14,489 bases of DNA from an uncultured Planctomycetaceae bacterium (GCA_903949225.1 CAJAYZ010000192.1:1-14489); one strand, 5' to 3'; counted from the stretch's first letter, positions 1 to 8,376 are shown. Translations and numbers: made by a program. Notes: generated from the sequence alone by a model not told the origin.

Positions 1-3000
1 ACATCCGCATCTCGGGCAGCGGTGCGGAGGGCGAGAAGCTCACCGTCGGACCGGGCATCACGATCCACGGCAACAGCGGCACGATCAGCGGGCTCTCCTC
101 CGCGCCGATCGAACTCGTCAATCAGGGCCGAATCGCCGCGGATGGCGCTCTCTCATTCGACACCGGCCTCGAAGTCGACACCGCGGTCGGTGGCAGGGCA
201 ACTTTCGGAAGTTCGATTTGGGATCTCTCGGCCGTCGCCGATCCCTTGCCCGCCTTCGCGTACACGACCGTTCGCTTCGGAGGCTTTGGGACGACCGCGC
301 CTTTCTCTTACACGCTCGACGGACTCGTGCCCGGAGAGACCTACCGCGTCCGCCTTCACTTCGGCGAGGTTTCTTCGACGGCTGTCATCGGAACCCGTCA
401 GTTCCACGTCGACGTCAACGGTGAACGGAAGCTCGCCGACTTCGAAATCCTCGCGGCCGCCGGTGGCGCCGGCAAGGCGATCGTGCGCGACATCGACGTC
501 GCTGCTGACTCGACCGGCGCGATCCACGTCTCCTTCGTCGCCGTGAAGGCCCAGGCCCTAGTCAACGCCTTGGAGCTGTTCTCGGGAAGCACTCGCCTGC
601 GCGTGATCGACAGCGGGGCTCCGCGACCGGGCACGATCACCGTCGCTCCCACGACTTTCCGCAACGAAGGCACGCTCGCCGTTTCCTACGCCGAGACGCT
701 TGCGATCTCCGCGACGGCTCAAGACTGGGACAATCTCGGCACGATCGAAGTCGGACAGGGCACGCTCAGCGGCAATCTGGCGACCAATCAGGGCACCGTG
801 AGCGTCGGCATCGGTGGCACCCTCGCCCCGACCGGGGCCTACGTCCAGACCGCTGGCTCGACGACGCTCGACGGGGGCATCCTCGATCCGATCGGCGACG
901 TGATGATCACGGGAGGCGCTCTCGGGGGGAACGGCACGATCGCGGCCAACGTGACCAGCACCGGCACGATCCTGCCGGGAGGGGTGGGGAGCATCGGCAC
1001 GCTCACGATCAACGGTGATCTCACCCTCGCTGCCGGCGGCAGTCTCGAGATCGACGTCGATGGACCGTCGGCCGACCGCATCGCCGTTCAGGGCAGCGTC
1101 AATCGCGGCGGCACGCTCGCCGTGAAGGCGGGGAGCTACGTCCCACCGACCTCCGGCATCCGCTTCGACCTCCTCGGCCACCAGTCTGCCTCGGGCTCGT
1201 TCGACGCCGTCTCCGGCACGACGCTCCCGACCCATCGGTCTTTCACGATCGATCAGACCGCGCTGCTGACGTCGCTGGTGTCTCGTGTCGACCTTCCGGC
1301 GCCCGTCGTGTCTCTTCTCGACGACACCGGCTCGAGCGCCGTCGATCGGGTGACACGGGATGGATCGCTCTCCGTCACCGGGATCGAGACGGGCGCCGTC
1401 GTCGAGTATTCCGTCGACACGGGTGCCACCTGGACCACGTCCTTCACCGCAGCCGAAGGGCCCAACGCCGTCCTCGTCCGGCAGACCGACTCCTTCGGAA
1501 ACGTCTCCGCGACCGCGCCCTTCGACTTCACGCTCGACACCACCCGGCCCACCGTCGCCATCGAGTCCGACCGCTCGTCCCTCGGCGTCGGTCAGACCGC
1601 TGCCATCACCTTCACCCTCTCCAAGCTTGCGACCGACTTCACCGCCGAAGACGTCGACGTCGTGGGCGGATCGCTCGTCGGCTTCAGCGGATCCGGAACC
1701 GTCTTCACCGCCACCTTCGTCCCCACGCCGGGTATCGCCGCCACCGGATCCGTCGGCGTGGCAGCCTCCCGATTCACCGACGACGCCGGGAATCCCAACG
1801 TCGCCGGGGCCCTCGCGCCGGCACTCGCCATCGACACCCGCGATCTGGCGGCGCCGACGGTGAGCCTGACGTACGACAGCGGTTCCTCGGACACCGACCG
1901 CAACACCAACGACTCCCGCCTCACGGTCTCGGGAGTCGTGACCGGCGCCACCGTCGAGTACTCGATCGACGGCGGGGAATGGTCTCCGACCTACGCCCCG
2001 ACCGACGGCGACGTGAGCGTCCGGGTGCGTCAGAGGATCGGCGACGTCGCGTCGCCGGCGTCCGACGAGGTCGCCTTCGTCCTCGACACCGTCTCGGCCG
2101 AGCCGGTCGTCAGCCTCGTGGCCGACACCGGGGTCGACGCCAGCGACTGGGTCACCTCCGACGGCCGCGTCAACGTGTCGCTCGCCGAACGGGGCTACGT
2201 CCTCGAGGTGCGGAAGGCCGGCACGTCGGCTTGGTCGACCTTGGCTTCCGGCACTTCGCCGGACGGCGCGCCGCTGACGCTCACCGACCTGCGTCCGTCG
2301 CTCGAGCAGGGAACCAACAACCTCGTCTTCCGCGTCACCGACCTCGCGGGCAACGTCTCCACCAGCGCGCTTCTCGGGTTCACGTACGACACGGTGGCTC
2401 CGGTGACCCCTGTTCCGCAGCTCTTCGCCGACACCGGTGCGAGTCCCAGCGACCGCGTGACCAGCGACGAGCGGCTGGTGTATGCCGCGGTGGAGGGCGG
2501 GGCGCGGATCGAGTACCGCGTCGGCGGAGGAGCCTGGGGCGCAACGTTGACCCCCGTGCGGAACGCCCGCAATGCCTTCCAGATCCGTCAGACCGACCGT
2601 GCCGGGAACGTGTCGCCGGTGGGCTCGTTCGACTTCACCTGGCTGGGCTTGGCCCCCACCCCCGCGGGGTCGCTCCTGGTCGACTCCGGGACGAGCACCA
2701 CCGACAATCTCACCAACGTCGGGCTCGTCACCGTCGATCGCCGCGGCGGTGCGCTGGTGCAGTACTCGCTCGATGGCGGCTCAACGTGGATCACGACCGA
2801 CGGCCAGCCCGCACACGACGTCGGCTGGGTGGCGGTCGGCGACACCGGCAACGCCGCCGATCCGGCCGACGGCTACGGAGGCCGCGGCGCGGTCACGCAG
2901 GCCTACCGCATCCAGCAAAACGAGTTCACGAACTCCCAGTACGCCGCGTTCCTCAATGCGGTCGATCCACAGGGCACCAACCACGGCCTGCCGGGGCTGG

Positions 3001-4532
3001 CGAGCGACACCGTGTACGACCCGCTCATGGGATCGACGGCTCACGGAGGCATCACGTTCACAGCCGCGGCGGCAGCGGGCAGCAAGTATTCGGTGCGGAC
3101 GAACATGGCCGACAAGCCGGTCGTGTACGTGAGCTGGTTCGATGCGGCACGTGTCGCCAACTGGCTCCAGGCCGGAGCAAGGACGTACGCCACCTCCGCC
3201 GCGGGCCGCGCCGCAATCCTCGACGGTGCCTACACACTCACGGCCGCGTCGTTCGGGTACAGCTTCCCCGGCCGCAACGCAGGTGCCTCGTTCTTCATTC
3301 CGACCGCCAGCCAGTGGTACAAGGCCGCGCTGTACAAGGGCGGCAGCCAGACGGCCGGGTATTGGAAGTGGGCCACCCAGACCAACGTCGACCCCTCGTC
3401 CGCGAGCGCGACCGCCTCCGGAGCCGGCACGCTCTCCGGCGCAACGCCTGCGACGGGCAATTCCGCAAACATCGGAAATGCGGCGTCGTGGAACGGCGTC
3501 ACCGGTATCTTCACCTCCGTGGGGAGCAATGGCCGGGCGAGCGCGTACGGCACCTACGACATGCTCGGGAACGTCTCCGAGTGGCAGGATCTCACCGGCG
3601 CCGCCGGAGGCAAGGCCTACTTCGAGTCGAGCTACCTCTCGAGCCCGTGGTCGCTCTCGAGCCCGAACGGCGGATTCGTCAACGCGATCGCACAGTACTC
3701 TTCGGCGTCGATCGGATTCCGCCTCGCCGCTGAACAACTCGTGACCGATCCGCTCGCTTCCGCGGTGCTGACGCTTCCCGTGAACGCTGTCGAGGGGTCA
3801 AACACCGTGACCGTCCGACAGATCGACCTCGCCGGAAACGTCTCGAACCAGTCCGTGGTCGGCTTCACACTCGACACCACCAAGCCTGCCGCCCCGCAGG
3901 TGAAGCTCGTCAGCGACACCGGCACGAGTGCGACGGATCGCCAGACGACGATCGGAACGATCACTGCAGCGGCGCCCTTCGAGACCGGCGCCAAGGTCGA
4001 GTACCGCCACTCCTACCCCAGCGTCGGCGCCTGGCTGGCCTCTTTCACGCCGAGCCAGGGTCTCAACGTCGTCGAGGTCCGGCAAACCGACCAGGCCGGT
4101 AACGTGTCGCCGTCGACCCTGTTCTCGTTCACCCTCGACAACGTCGCGCCCTCGATTACCGGCATCACGCTCCCGTCCGCCGGCACGTACAAGACCGGAG
4201 ACACGCTCACCTTCCGCGTGACGTTCTCCGAGAACGTTTTCGTAAGCCCGTTCAGCGGACCTCCCGCACTGCGGCCAAACATGACCCCCTTCATCGAACT
4301 CGCCTTCGGCGCGGTGAAGCGCCGTGCGAGCTACGAGTCGGGCAGCGGCACGAAGACGCTCGTCTTCAGCTACAAGATCCAGGCCGGCGACAAGGCGCCT
4401 GGCGGTATCGGGTTGAGCAGCCTCGTGGCGCTGTCGGCCGGCAACTGGATCACCGATCAGGCCGGCAACAACGCCCGGCTGTCGTTTGCCACCCTCCTCC
4501 CCGCGACGCGGCCGCTGATCCGCGTGCCTTGA
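1..4532 (+). CDS. Giant extracellular repeat protein with beta-helix, malectin-like, Ig-like and SUMF1-like modules (5' partial)
   Basis: The frame is open from the left edge (first full codon at nt 3) to TGA at 4530-4532, so about 1509 residues are visible and the N-terminus is missing. In order: a Gly/Thr-rich beta-helix stretch (nt 3 to ~145); a malectin-like domain (~147-590; YRVRLHFGE, FHVDVNGE); more autotransporter-like beta-helix (~615-1240); Ig-like repeats (~1300-4152); and a C-terminal beta domain (4153-4529) resembling SwmB or Bap-type Ig folds. A SUMF1/FGE-like domain (2829-3731) interrupts the fifth DTG-type repeat. The visible part contains no cysteine. I see no LPXTG, PEP-CTERM, sorting tail or outer-membrane barrel at the C-terminus, so the export and anchoring route is unclear. 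Adhesion or carbohydrate binding at the cell surface is the likely role, inferred from the modules only. The next gene starts 218 nt downstream and is probably a separate unit. Confidence 0.88.
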   Translation, partial: IRISGSGAEGEKLTVGPGITIHGNSGTISGLSSAPIELVNQGRIAADGALSFDTGLEVDTAVGGRATFGSSIWDLSAVADPLPAFAYTTVRFGGFGTTAPFSYTLDGLVPGETYRVRLHFGEVSSTAVIGTRQFHVDVNGERKLADFEILAAAGGAGKAIVRDIDVAADSTGAIHVSFVAVKAQALVNALELFSGSTRLRVIDSGAPRPGTITVAPTTFRNEGTLAVSYAETLAISATAQDWDNLGTIEVGQGTLSGNLATNQGTVSVGIGGTLAPTGAYVQTAGSTTLDGGILDPIGDVMITGGALGGNGTIAANVTSTGTILPGGVGSIGTLTINGDLTLAAGGSLEIDVDGPSADRIAVQGSVNRGGTLAVKAGSYVPPTSGIRFDLLGHQSASGSFDAVSGTTLPTHRSFTIDQTALLTSLVSRVDLPAPVVSLLDDTGSSAVDRVTRDGSLSVTGIETGAVVEYSVDTGATWTTSFTAAEGPNAVLVRQTDSFGNVSATAPFDFTLDTTRPTVAIESDRSSLGVGQTAAITFTLSKLATDFTAEDVDVVGGSLVGFSGSGTVFTATFVPTPGIAATGSVGVAASRFTDDAGNPNVAGALAPALAIDTRDLAAPTVSLTYDSGSSDTDRNTNDSRLTVSGVVTGATVEYSIDGGEWSPTYAPTDGDVSVRVRQRIGDVASPASDEVAFVLDTVSAEPVVSLVADTGVDASDWVTSDGRVNVSLAERGYVLEVRKAGTSAWSTLASGTSPDGAPLTLTDLRPSLEQGTNNLVFRVTDLAGNVSTSALLGFTYDTVAPVTPVPQLFADTGASPSDRVTSDERLVYAAVEGGARIEYRVGGGAWGATLTPVRNARNAFQIRQTDRAGNVSPVGSFDFTWLGLAPTPAGSLLVDSGTSTTDNLTNVGLVTVDRRGGALVQYSLDGGSTWITTDGQPAHDVGWVAVGDTGNAADPADGYGGRGAVTQAYRIQQNEFTNSQYAAFLNAVDPQGTNHGLPGLASDTVYDPLMGSTAHGGITFTAAAAAGSKYSVRTNMADKPVVYVSWFDAARVANWLQAGARTYATSAAGRAAILDGAYTLTAASFGYSFPGRNAGASFFIPTASQWYKAALYKGGSQTAGYWKWATQTNVDPSSASATASGAGTLSGATPATGNSANIGNAASWNGVTGIFTSVGSNGRASAYGTYDMLGNVSEWQDLTGAAGGKAYFESSYLSSPWSLSSPNGGFVNAIAQYSSASIGFRLAAEQLVTDPLASAVLTLPVNAVEGSNTVTVRQIDLAGNVSNQSVVGFTLDTTKPAAPQVKLVSDTGTSATDRQTTIGTITAAAPFETGAKVEYRHSYPSVGAWLASFTPSQGLNVVEVRQTDQAGNVSPSTLFSFTLDNVAPSITGITLPSAGTYKTGDTLTFRVTFSENVFVSPFSGPPALRPNMTPFIELAFGAVKRRASYESGSGTKTLVFSYKIQAGDKAPGGIGLSSLVALSAGNWITDQAGNNARLSFATLLPATRPLIRVP
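1300..4152 (+). repeat. Six degenerate Ig-like repeats with D-(T/S)-G-x-x-x-x-D signature, in the coding sequence
   Basis: Each unit is roughly 80-95 residues. It opens with an acidic signature (DDTGSSAVDRVT, YDSGSSDTDRNT, ADTGVDASDWVT, ADTGASPSDRVT, VDSGTSTTDNLT, SDTGTSATDRQT), continues with a variant of VEYSxDGGxxW, and closes with a VRQTDxAGNVS-like strand and a FTLDTxxP-like linker. Approximate unit starts are nt 1300, 1857, 2106, 2406, 2660 and 3883; the fifth is split by the SUMF1-like insert. A different Bap-type Ig domain (about 1551-1851) lies between units one and two. The Asp-rich signature could bind calcium, but that is inference. The units are diverged at DNA level, so this is an old protein repeat and not a recent tandem duplication. 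Confidence 0.75.
2829..3731 (+). other. SUMF1/FGE-like domain nested inside an Ig-like repeat
   Basis: This stretch reads as a complete formylglycine-generating-enzyme-like (SUMF1) fold: WVAVGDTGNAADP at the start, then QNEFTNSQYAAFLNAV, KPVVYVSWFDAARVANWL, FFIPTASQWYKAALY, YGTYDMLGNVSEWQD and finally SIGFRLA. These match the order of the family's conserved blocks. The domain has no cysteine, whereas FGE chemistry uses cysteines near the C-terminal end. It is therefore unlikely to make formylglycine and may be a structural or ligand-binding version. It sits exactly between the two halves of an Ig-like unit. Confidence 0.8.
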
Positions 4533-4619
4533 CCCCCGCTACCGGGACGGGAACGACGGGCGCACACGCTCCGGGCCATGACCCGCGTCGCGACCGGCGC
4601 GGCGGCCGAGATCCCTCCA

Positions 4620-4648
4620 TTGCCCCAGGGTCCAGAGCCGACAATAAT
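4620..4648 (+). promoter_or_regulatory. Sigma-70-like promoter of the Rrf2/cytochrome operon
   Basis: TTGCCC (4620-4625) and AATAAT (4643-4648) are separated by 17 nt, a good housekeeping-sigma match at -10. The region just downstream (4657-4676), where transcription would begin, carries a direct repeat GCATCC-N8-GTATCC that could be an operator for the Rrf2 regulator encoded next. Both assignments rest on pattern alone. Confidence 0.4.
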
Positions 4649-4750
4649 GGACGTTAGCATCCTCTTTTGGGTATCCGAGGTCGTTCCTCACTGGCACCCC
4701 GTCGGGGAGCAACACCATGACCTGCTGGCTTTCTCACTCCTGGGGCGACG

Positions 4751-5200
4751 ATGCTTTCGCAGACCGTGGAATACGCCCTCAGGGCCGCGACCTATCTGGC
4801 CACCTCGCCGGACGAACCGCGCACCGTCGACCAGATCGCCGAGGCGACGCTCGTGCCGGTGGCCTATCTCGCCAAGGTGATGCAGGCCCTCGTCCGGGGA
4901 GGCATCGTCTCCAGCCGGCGCGGCGTGGGGGGAGGCTTCACGCTCGTCCGCTCGCCCCGGGAGCTGCGGATCCTGGAGATCGTTCAGGCGGTCGATCCGA
5001 TCCAGCGGATCACCACCTGCCCGCTCGGTCTGGCGAGCCACGGCACGAACCTCTGCCCGCTCCACCGCCGCCTCGACAACGCGTTGGCAGCCATGGAAGA
5101 CGCCTTCTCGACGACGACGCTCGCCGAAGTGCTCGCCGAGCCTTCGTCGAGCGTGCCGCTGTGCGGCTTCCCCGGAGGCAAGCCGGCCAAGTCGCGGTGA
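4751..5200 (+). CDS. Rrf2 family transcriptional regulator
   Basis: The 149-residue product is a typical length for Rrf2. Residues 1-70 form the winged helix-turn-helix, opening MLSQTVEYALRAATYLA and including the wing (SSRRGVGGGFTLVRSP). A dimerisation helix follows, then a cysteine region with C90 and C102 (CPLG...LCPLH) and a late C138. In NsrR and IscR three cysteines spaced C-x5-C-x5-C hold an Fe-S cluster. Here the outer two keep the exact spacing, but the middle position is Ser96, with His97 beside it. It may sense redox state, NO or oxygen, by family analogy. The ATG at 4751 follows a weak GGGG element (4742-4745). The mono-haem protein starts at or just after its stop codon, so the regulator probably controls that gene and itself. 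Confidence 0.88.
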   Translation: MLSQTVEYALRAATYLATSPDEPRTVDQIAEATLVPVAYLAKVMQALVRGGIVSSRRGVGGGFTLVRSPRELRILEIVQAVDPIQRITTCPLGLASHGTNLCPLHRRLDNALAAMEDAFSTTTLAEVLAEPSSSVPLCGFPGGKPAKSR

Positions 5201-5208
5201 GGACGCTC

Positions 5209-6498
5209 ATGTTCCTGGCGCTGTCTGTTACTTTTGCGCTCTCGATGAGCTTCGCCGCGGCAGAAGACGACTTCGAACTCGCGCCGATCCTCTATTCCGC
5301 CTCAACCCCCGACAACCCCATCTCGCGTCTCCAGACCCGCCTCGATTCAGGCGAGACGAGGCTCGCCTGGGACGACTCAGCCGGCTGGCTGGGGAGTGTC
5401 CTCGGCGCACTCGAGGTGCCGACGTCGAGCCAGACACTCGTCTTCTCCAAGACGAGTCTCCAGCAGACGCGGATCAGCCCGCGCAACCCCCGCGCCCTCT
5501 ACTTCAACGACGACGTCTACGTCGGCTACGTGCGGACGGGGGAAGTGGTGGAGGTGTCGGTGGCTGATCCCGCGCTGGGGACGGTCTTCTATTCGATGGA
5601 GCAGGTGCCGGGGGAGCGGCCCCGCTTCGAGCGCCGCACCGAAGACTGCCTCCTCTGCCATGGAGGCTCGCAGACCCGCGGCGTCCCCGGCCATATCGTC
5701 CGCTCGGTCTATCCGTCGCCCAGCGGCCAGCCGATCTTCTCCGCCGGATCGCACCGGGTCGACGATTCGACGGCCCTCGCCGACCGCTGGGGGGGCTGGT
5801 ATGTGACCGGCCGTCACGGCGCGCAGCGACACCTCGGCAACGTCACCTACCCAGACCGACCGGCGACCGCCGCTGACGCCGATCCTTCAGGCCTCAACGT
5901 CACCGATCTCGGCGACCGCTTCGGCCCGAAGGGCTATCTCACCGACCAGAGCGACCTCGTGGCGCTCTCCGTCCTGGCCCACCAGGCGGCCGCCCACAAC
6001 GCGCTGACCAGGGCCTCGTTCGATGTCAGGGCCGCCCTCCACCGCGAGGCGGCGCTCAACCGCGATCTCGATCAGGCCCCCGACTACCGCTGGCCGAGCA
6101 CCAACACCGTCCTCGACGGCGCCGCCAAGGCGCTCGTGGAATGCTTCCTGTTTTGCGACGAGGCGCCGCTCACCGGGCCGATCGAGGGGACGACGACGTT
6201 CGCGACCGACTTCGCCGCCCGCGGGCCGACCGACGCCGCGGGACGATCGCTGCGGCAATTCGATCTCGAGCGCCGCCTCTTTCGCCATCCCTGCAGCTTC
6301 CTCGTCTATTCCGGGAGCTTCGACGCCCTCCCCGCTGAACTCCGGGCCCGGTTTTGGGCCCGGATCGGGGACGTGCTCACCGCGGCCGACCCCGGCCCGC
6401 GCTTTCACCACCTCTCGGCCGAGGACCGGCAGGCGATCCGCGCGATCCTCGTCGCCACGAAGCCCGACGCGGTCGCCCACTGGGCCCCCGCCGACTGA
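5209..6498 (+). CDS. Secreted mono-haem cytochrome c-like protein (single CxxCH)
   Basis: From the ATG at 5209 the product is 429 residues. A signal peptide (about 1-18, hydrophobic core then SFAAA-ED) is followed by a mature domain with one haem c attachment motif, CLLCH (C147, C150, H151). Upstream of it lies the block YFNDDVYVGYV and downstream VPGHIVRSVYP and WGGWYVTGRHG. I recognise this arrangement from planctomycete hypothetical cytochromes but know no assigned reaction. GAGG (5199-5202) sits 6 nt before the ATG. An in-frame GTG at 5197 overlaps the rrf2 stop (GTGA) and would add Met-Arg-Thr-Leu, giving a better charged signal-peptide n-region, so the start is ambiguous. It should act in the periplasm and is probably co-transcribed with the Rrf2 gene. 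Other cysteines occur in CFLFC and HPCSF further on. Confidence 0.82.
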   Translation: MFLALSVTFALSMSFAAAEDDFELAPILYSASTPDNPISRLQTRLDSGETRLAWDDSAGWLGSVLGALEVPTSSQTLVFSKTSLQQTRISPRNPRALYFNDDVYVGYVRTGEVVEVSVADPALGTVFYSMEQVPGERPRFERRTEDCLLCHGGSQTRGVPGHIVRSVYPSPSGQPIFSAGSHRVDDSTALADRWGGWYVTGRHGAQRHLGNVTYPDRPATAADADPSGLNVTDLGDRFGPKGYLTDQSDLVALSVLAHQAAAHNALTRASFDVRAALHREAALNRDLDQAPDYRWPSTNTVLDGAAKALVECFLFCDEAPLTGPIEGTTTFATDFAARGPTDAAGRSLRQFDLERRLFRHPCSFLVYSGSFDALPAELRARFWARIGDVLTAADPGPRFHHLSAEDRQAIRAILVATKPDAVAHWAPAD

Positions 6499-6550
6499 TC
6501 TCTCGGCAAGCTGGCGATCGCTGGCTGGCTGACCCAAGTCGCGCACGGCC

Positions 6551-6579
6551 ACGGCATCGCGGCGGGGTTTGGGTACGAT
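6551..6579 (+). promoter_or_regulatory. Possible promoter of the FG-GAP/TPR/channel operon
   Basis: TACGAT (6574-6579) lies in a GGTTTGGG-flanked context in the 165-nt gap before the FG-GAP gene. ACGGCA (6551-6556) is 17 nt upstream and matches the -35 consensus at only three positions. The -10 is the better half; weak overall. Confidence 0.25.
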
Positions 6580-6620
6580 GGTCGGCCGGAAGGGGCAGAG
6601 GGGGCGTGGTGCCCCCGGCG

Positions 6621-6661
6621 CCTCCGTGCCGGAGGGGGCCACTGCGGCGCTGGCCCCGCAG
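6621..6661 (+). promoter_or_regulatory. Two stem-loops in the leader just before the FG-GAP lipoprotein start codon
   Basis: CCTCCG/CGGAGG (6621-6626 with 6630-6635, loop TGC) is followed by CTGCGG/CCGCAG (6642-6647 with 6656-6661, 8-nt loop), ending two bases before the ATG at 6664. No Shine-Dalgarno sequence is visible. There is no T tract, so these do not look like an intrinsic terminator. They could mask the ribosome site or be chance in GC-rich DNA. Confidence 0.35.
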
Positions 6662-6663
6662 CC

Positions 6664-8376
6664 ATGCGACAGACAACGCTCAGCGCGCTCTCCCCACTCT
6701 TCGTGCTCACGCTCCTCCTTGCCGGCTGCGCCGAGCGCGGCGAACCGTCGCGGACGTCGGATGGCGCCCCTGGCTACGCCGCAGCCGCCCCGTGGTTTGT
6801 GGAGCGCGCCCTCGAGGCGGGGCTCGACAGCGTCAATGATCCCGGTCCTGAAGGATCGTTTTTCATGCCGCAGAGCATGGGGAACGGCGCGGCGCTGATC
6901 GACTTCGACCAGGACGGCCGGCTCGATCTCTATCTTCTCAACGGCGCCGGCCCGGCGTCGACCTCGGTCAATCGACTCTGGCACCAGGAAGCGGACGGAC
7001 GGTTCCGCGATGTCTCGGCCGGGTCGGGAGTCGACGTGGCCGGCTTCGGGTCAGGGGTGGCGGTCGGGGATGTCACCAACGATGGCCTCCCCGACCTGTT
7101 TGTGAGCGAATACGGCGGCCTGCGGCTGTTCGTCAACGACGGCGGCGGACGGTTTCACGATGCAAGTGCGGACAGCGGCCTGGCCGGACGGGGCTGGGGA
7201 AGCTCGTCGAGCTTCGTCGATTACGACCGCGACGGCTGGCTCGATCTCGTCGTCGCCAACTACGTCGTCTACGACGCCGGCTCCATCTGCTACGCGCAGG
7301 ACGGCACCCGTGACTTCTGCGCGCCGGCCGAGTTTCCCTCCGCATCGGCGACCCTGTTCCGCAACACCGGCCGCGGCCGCACGCCCCACTTCGAGGACGT
7401 CAGCGTGTCGAGCGGCCTGGCCACGCTCCCCGGCGCGGGCCTCGGCGTGCTCTGTGCCGACTTCGACGGCGATGGCTGGGACGACATCTTCGTCGCCAAC
7501 GACCAACAGCCGAACCGGCTGTGGATCAACCGCCACGACGGCACGTTCGTCGACGAAGCGGTCCTCCGGGGCGTCGCGTTGACGGTCATCGGAGCCACCG
7601 CCGCCAACATGGGGGTGGCGTGGGGGGATGTCGACGCCGATGGCCTCTCCGACCTGTTCGTCACCCATCTCGAAATGGAGACCCACACCCTCTGGAAGCA
7701 AGGGCCGCGGGGGGCCTTCCTCGACCAGAGCGCCGCGGCGGGGCTCGTCGGCGCCGAGCGATCGACCGGCTTCGGAACGGTGCTGGCCGACTTCGATCTC
7801 GATGGCGACCTCGATCTCGCCTGGGTCAACGGCCGCGTCTTCTCAGGCCCCCCCGCGCCAGCCGGGACGGTGCCGCCGTTCTGGCTCCGCTACGCCCAGC
7901 CCAACGCGCTTGCCGAGAACGACGGCACGGGGCGATTCCGGTCGATTGCCGCCACCAACAGTGCCTTCTGCGGGAGGGCCAACGTCGCCCGCCCCCTCTG
8001 CGCCGGCGACGTCGACAACGACGGCGATGTCGACCTCGTCGCCGGTACCACCGCCGGCCGGGTGCTGCTCCTCGAGAACGTCGCCCCGCGCCGCGGCCAC
8101 TGGCTCACCGTCCGCGCTCTCGATCCGGCACTGTCGCGCGATGCGATCGGCGCCGTGGTGACGGTCACCGGCGGGGGGAAAGCCTGGCAGCGCCACCTCC
8201 AACCAGGCTCGAGCTATTTGAGCAGCCACGACCCGCGCGCCCATTTCGGGGTCGGCGACGCCACGACGATCGACGAGATCGACGTCCTCTGGCCGGACGG
8301 CACGCGCGAGCGCTTCCCCGGCGGCAGCGTTGACCGGGCGCTCGTCGTCCGCCGGGGGGAGGGCACTTCCCCATGA
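6664..8376 (+). CDS. CRTAC1-like lipoprotein: FG-GAP/VCBS beta-propeller with C-terminal ASPIC/UnbV domain
   Basis: The 570-residue product begins with a lipoprotein signal peptide whose lipobox is LAGC (C22), so it should be membrane-anchored and outside the cytoplasm. Seven calcium-loop motifs of the DxDxDGxxDL type follow, at residues 80, 136, 186, 266, 322, 376 and 449 (DFDQDGRLDL, DVTNDGLPDL, DYDRDGWLDL, DFDGDGWDDI, DVDADGLSDL, DFDLDGDLDL, DVDNDGDVDL). That number fits a seven-bladed integrin-like propeller. Residues ~495-563 form the ASPIC/UnbV domain (RHLQPGSSYLSSHDPRAHFG ... VLWPDGTRERF). C209/C219 and C436/C446 could form disulfides. The family lacks a clear biochemical role; calcium-dependent protein or glycan binding is the usual guess. 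The stop overlaps the start of the TPR gene by 4 nt (ATGA). Confidence 0.92.
   Translation: MRQTTLSALSPLFVLTLLLAGCAERGEPSRTSDGAPGYAAAAPWFVERALEAGLDSVNDPGPEGSFFMPQSMGNGAALIDFDQDGRLDLYLLNGAGPASTSVNRLWHQEADGRFRDVSAGSGVDVAGFGSGVAVGDVTNDGLPDLFVSEYGGLRLFVNDGGGRFHDASADSGLAGRGWGSSSSFVDYDRDGWLDLVVANYVVYDAGSICYAQDGTRDFCAPAEFPSASATLFRNTGRGRTPHFEDVSVSSGLATLPGAGLGVLCADFDGDGWDDIFVANDQQPNRLWINRHDGTFVDEAVLRGVALTVIGATAANMGVAWGDVDADGLSDLFVTHLEMETHTLWKQGPRGAFLDQSAAAGLVGAERSTGFGTVLADFDLDGDLDLAWVNGRVFSGPPAPAGTVPPFWLRYAQPNALAENDGTGRFRSIAATNSAFCGRANVARPLCAGDVDNDGDVDLVAGTTAGRVLLLENVAPRRGHWLTVRALDPALSRDAIGAVVTVTGGGKAWQRHLQPGSSYLSSHDPRAHFGVGDATTIDEIDVLWPDGTRERFPGGSVDRALVVRRGEGTSP

Noticed and set aside
2829..3731. A separate active formylglycine-generating enzyme gene
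   Set aside because: The frame is continuous with the Ig-like repeats on both sides and the domain has no cysteine.
1979..3733. A 584-residue open frame on the same strand as the giant protein
   Set aside because: It is Arg-rich, low in hydrophobic patterning and lies wholly within the giant protein, which has clear domains. It is a GC-driven shadow frame.
4717..5208. Extending the mono-haem protein upstream through the Rrf2 gene
   Set aside because: The extension would put the signal peptide in the middle of the protein and overlap the whole Rrf2 gene, which is clearly real.
5887..6984. A 365-residue minus-strand frame across the mono-haem and FG-GAP genes
   Set aside because: It crosses the ends of two real genes and has shadow-type composition.
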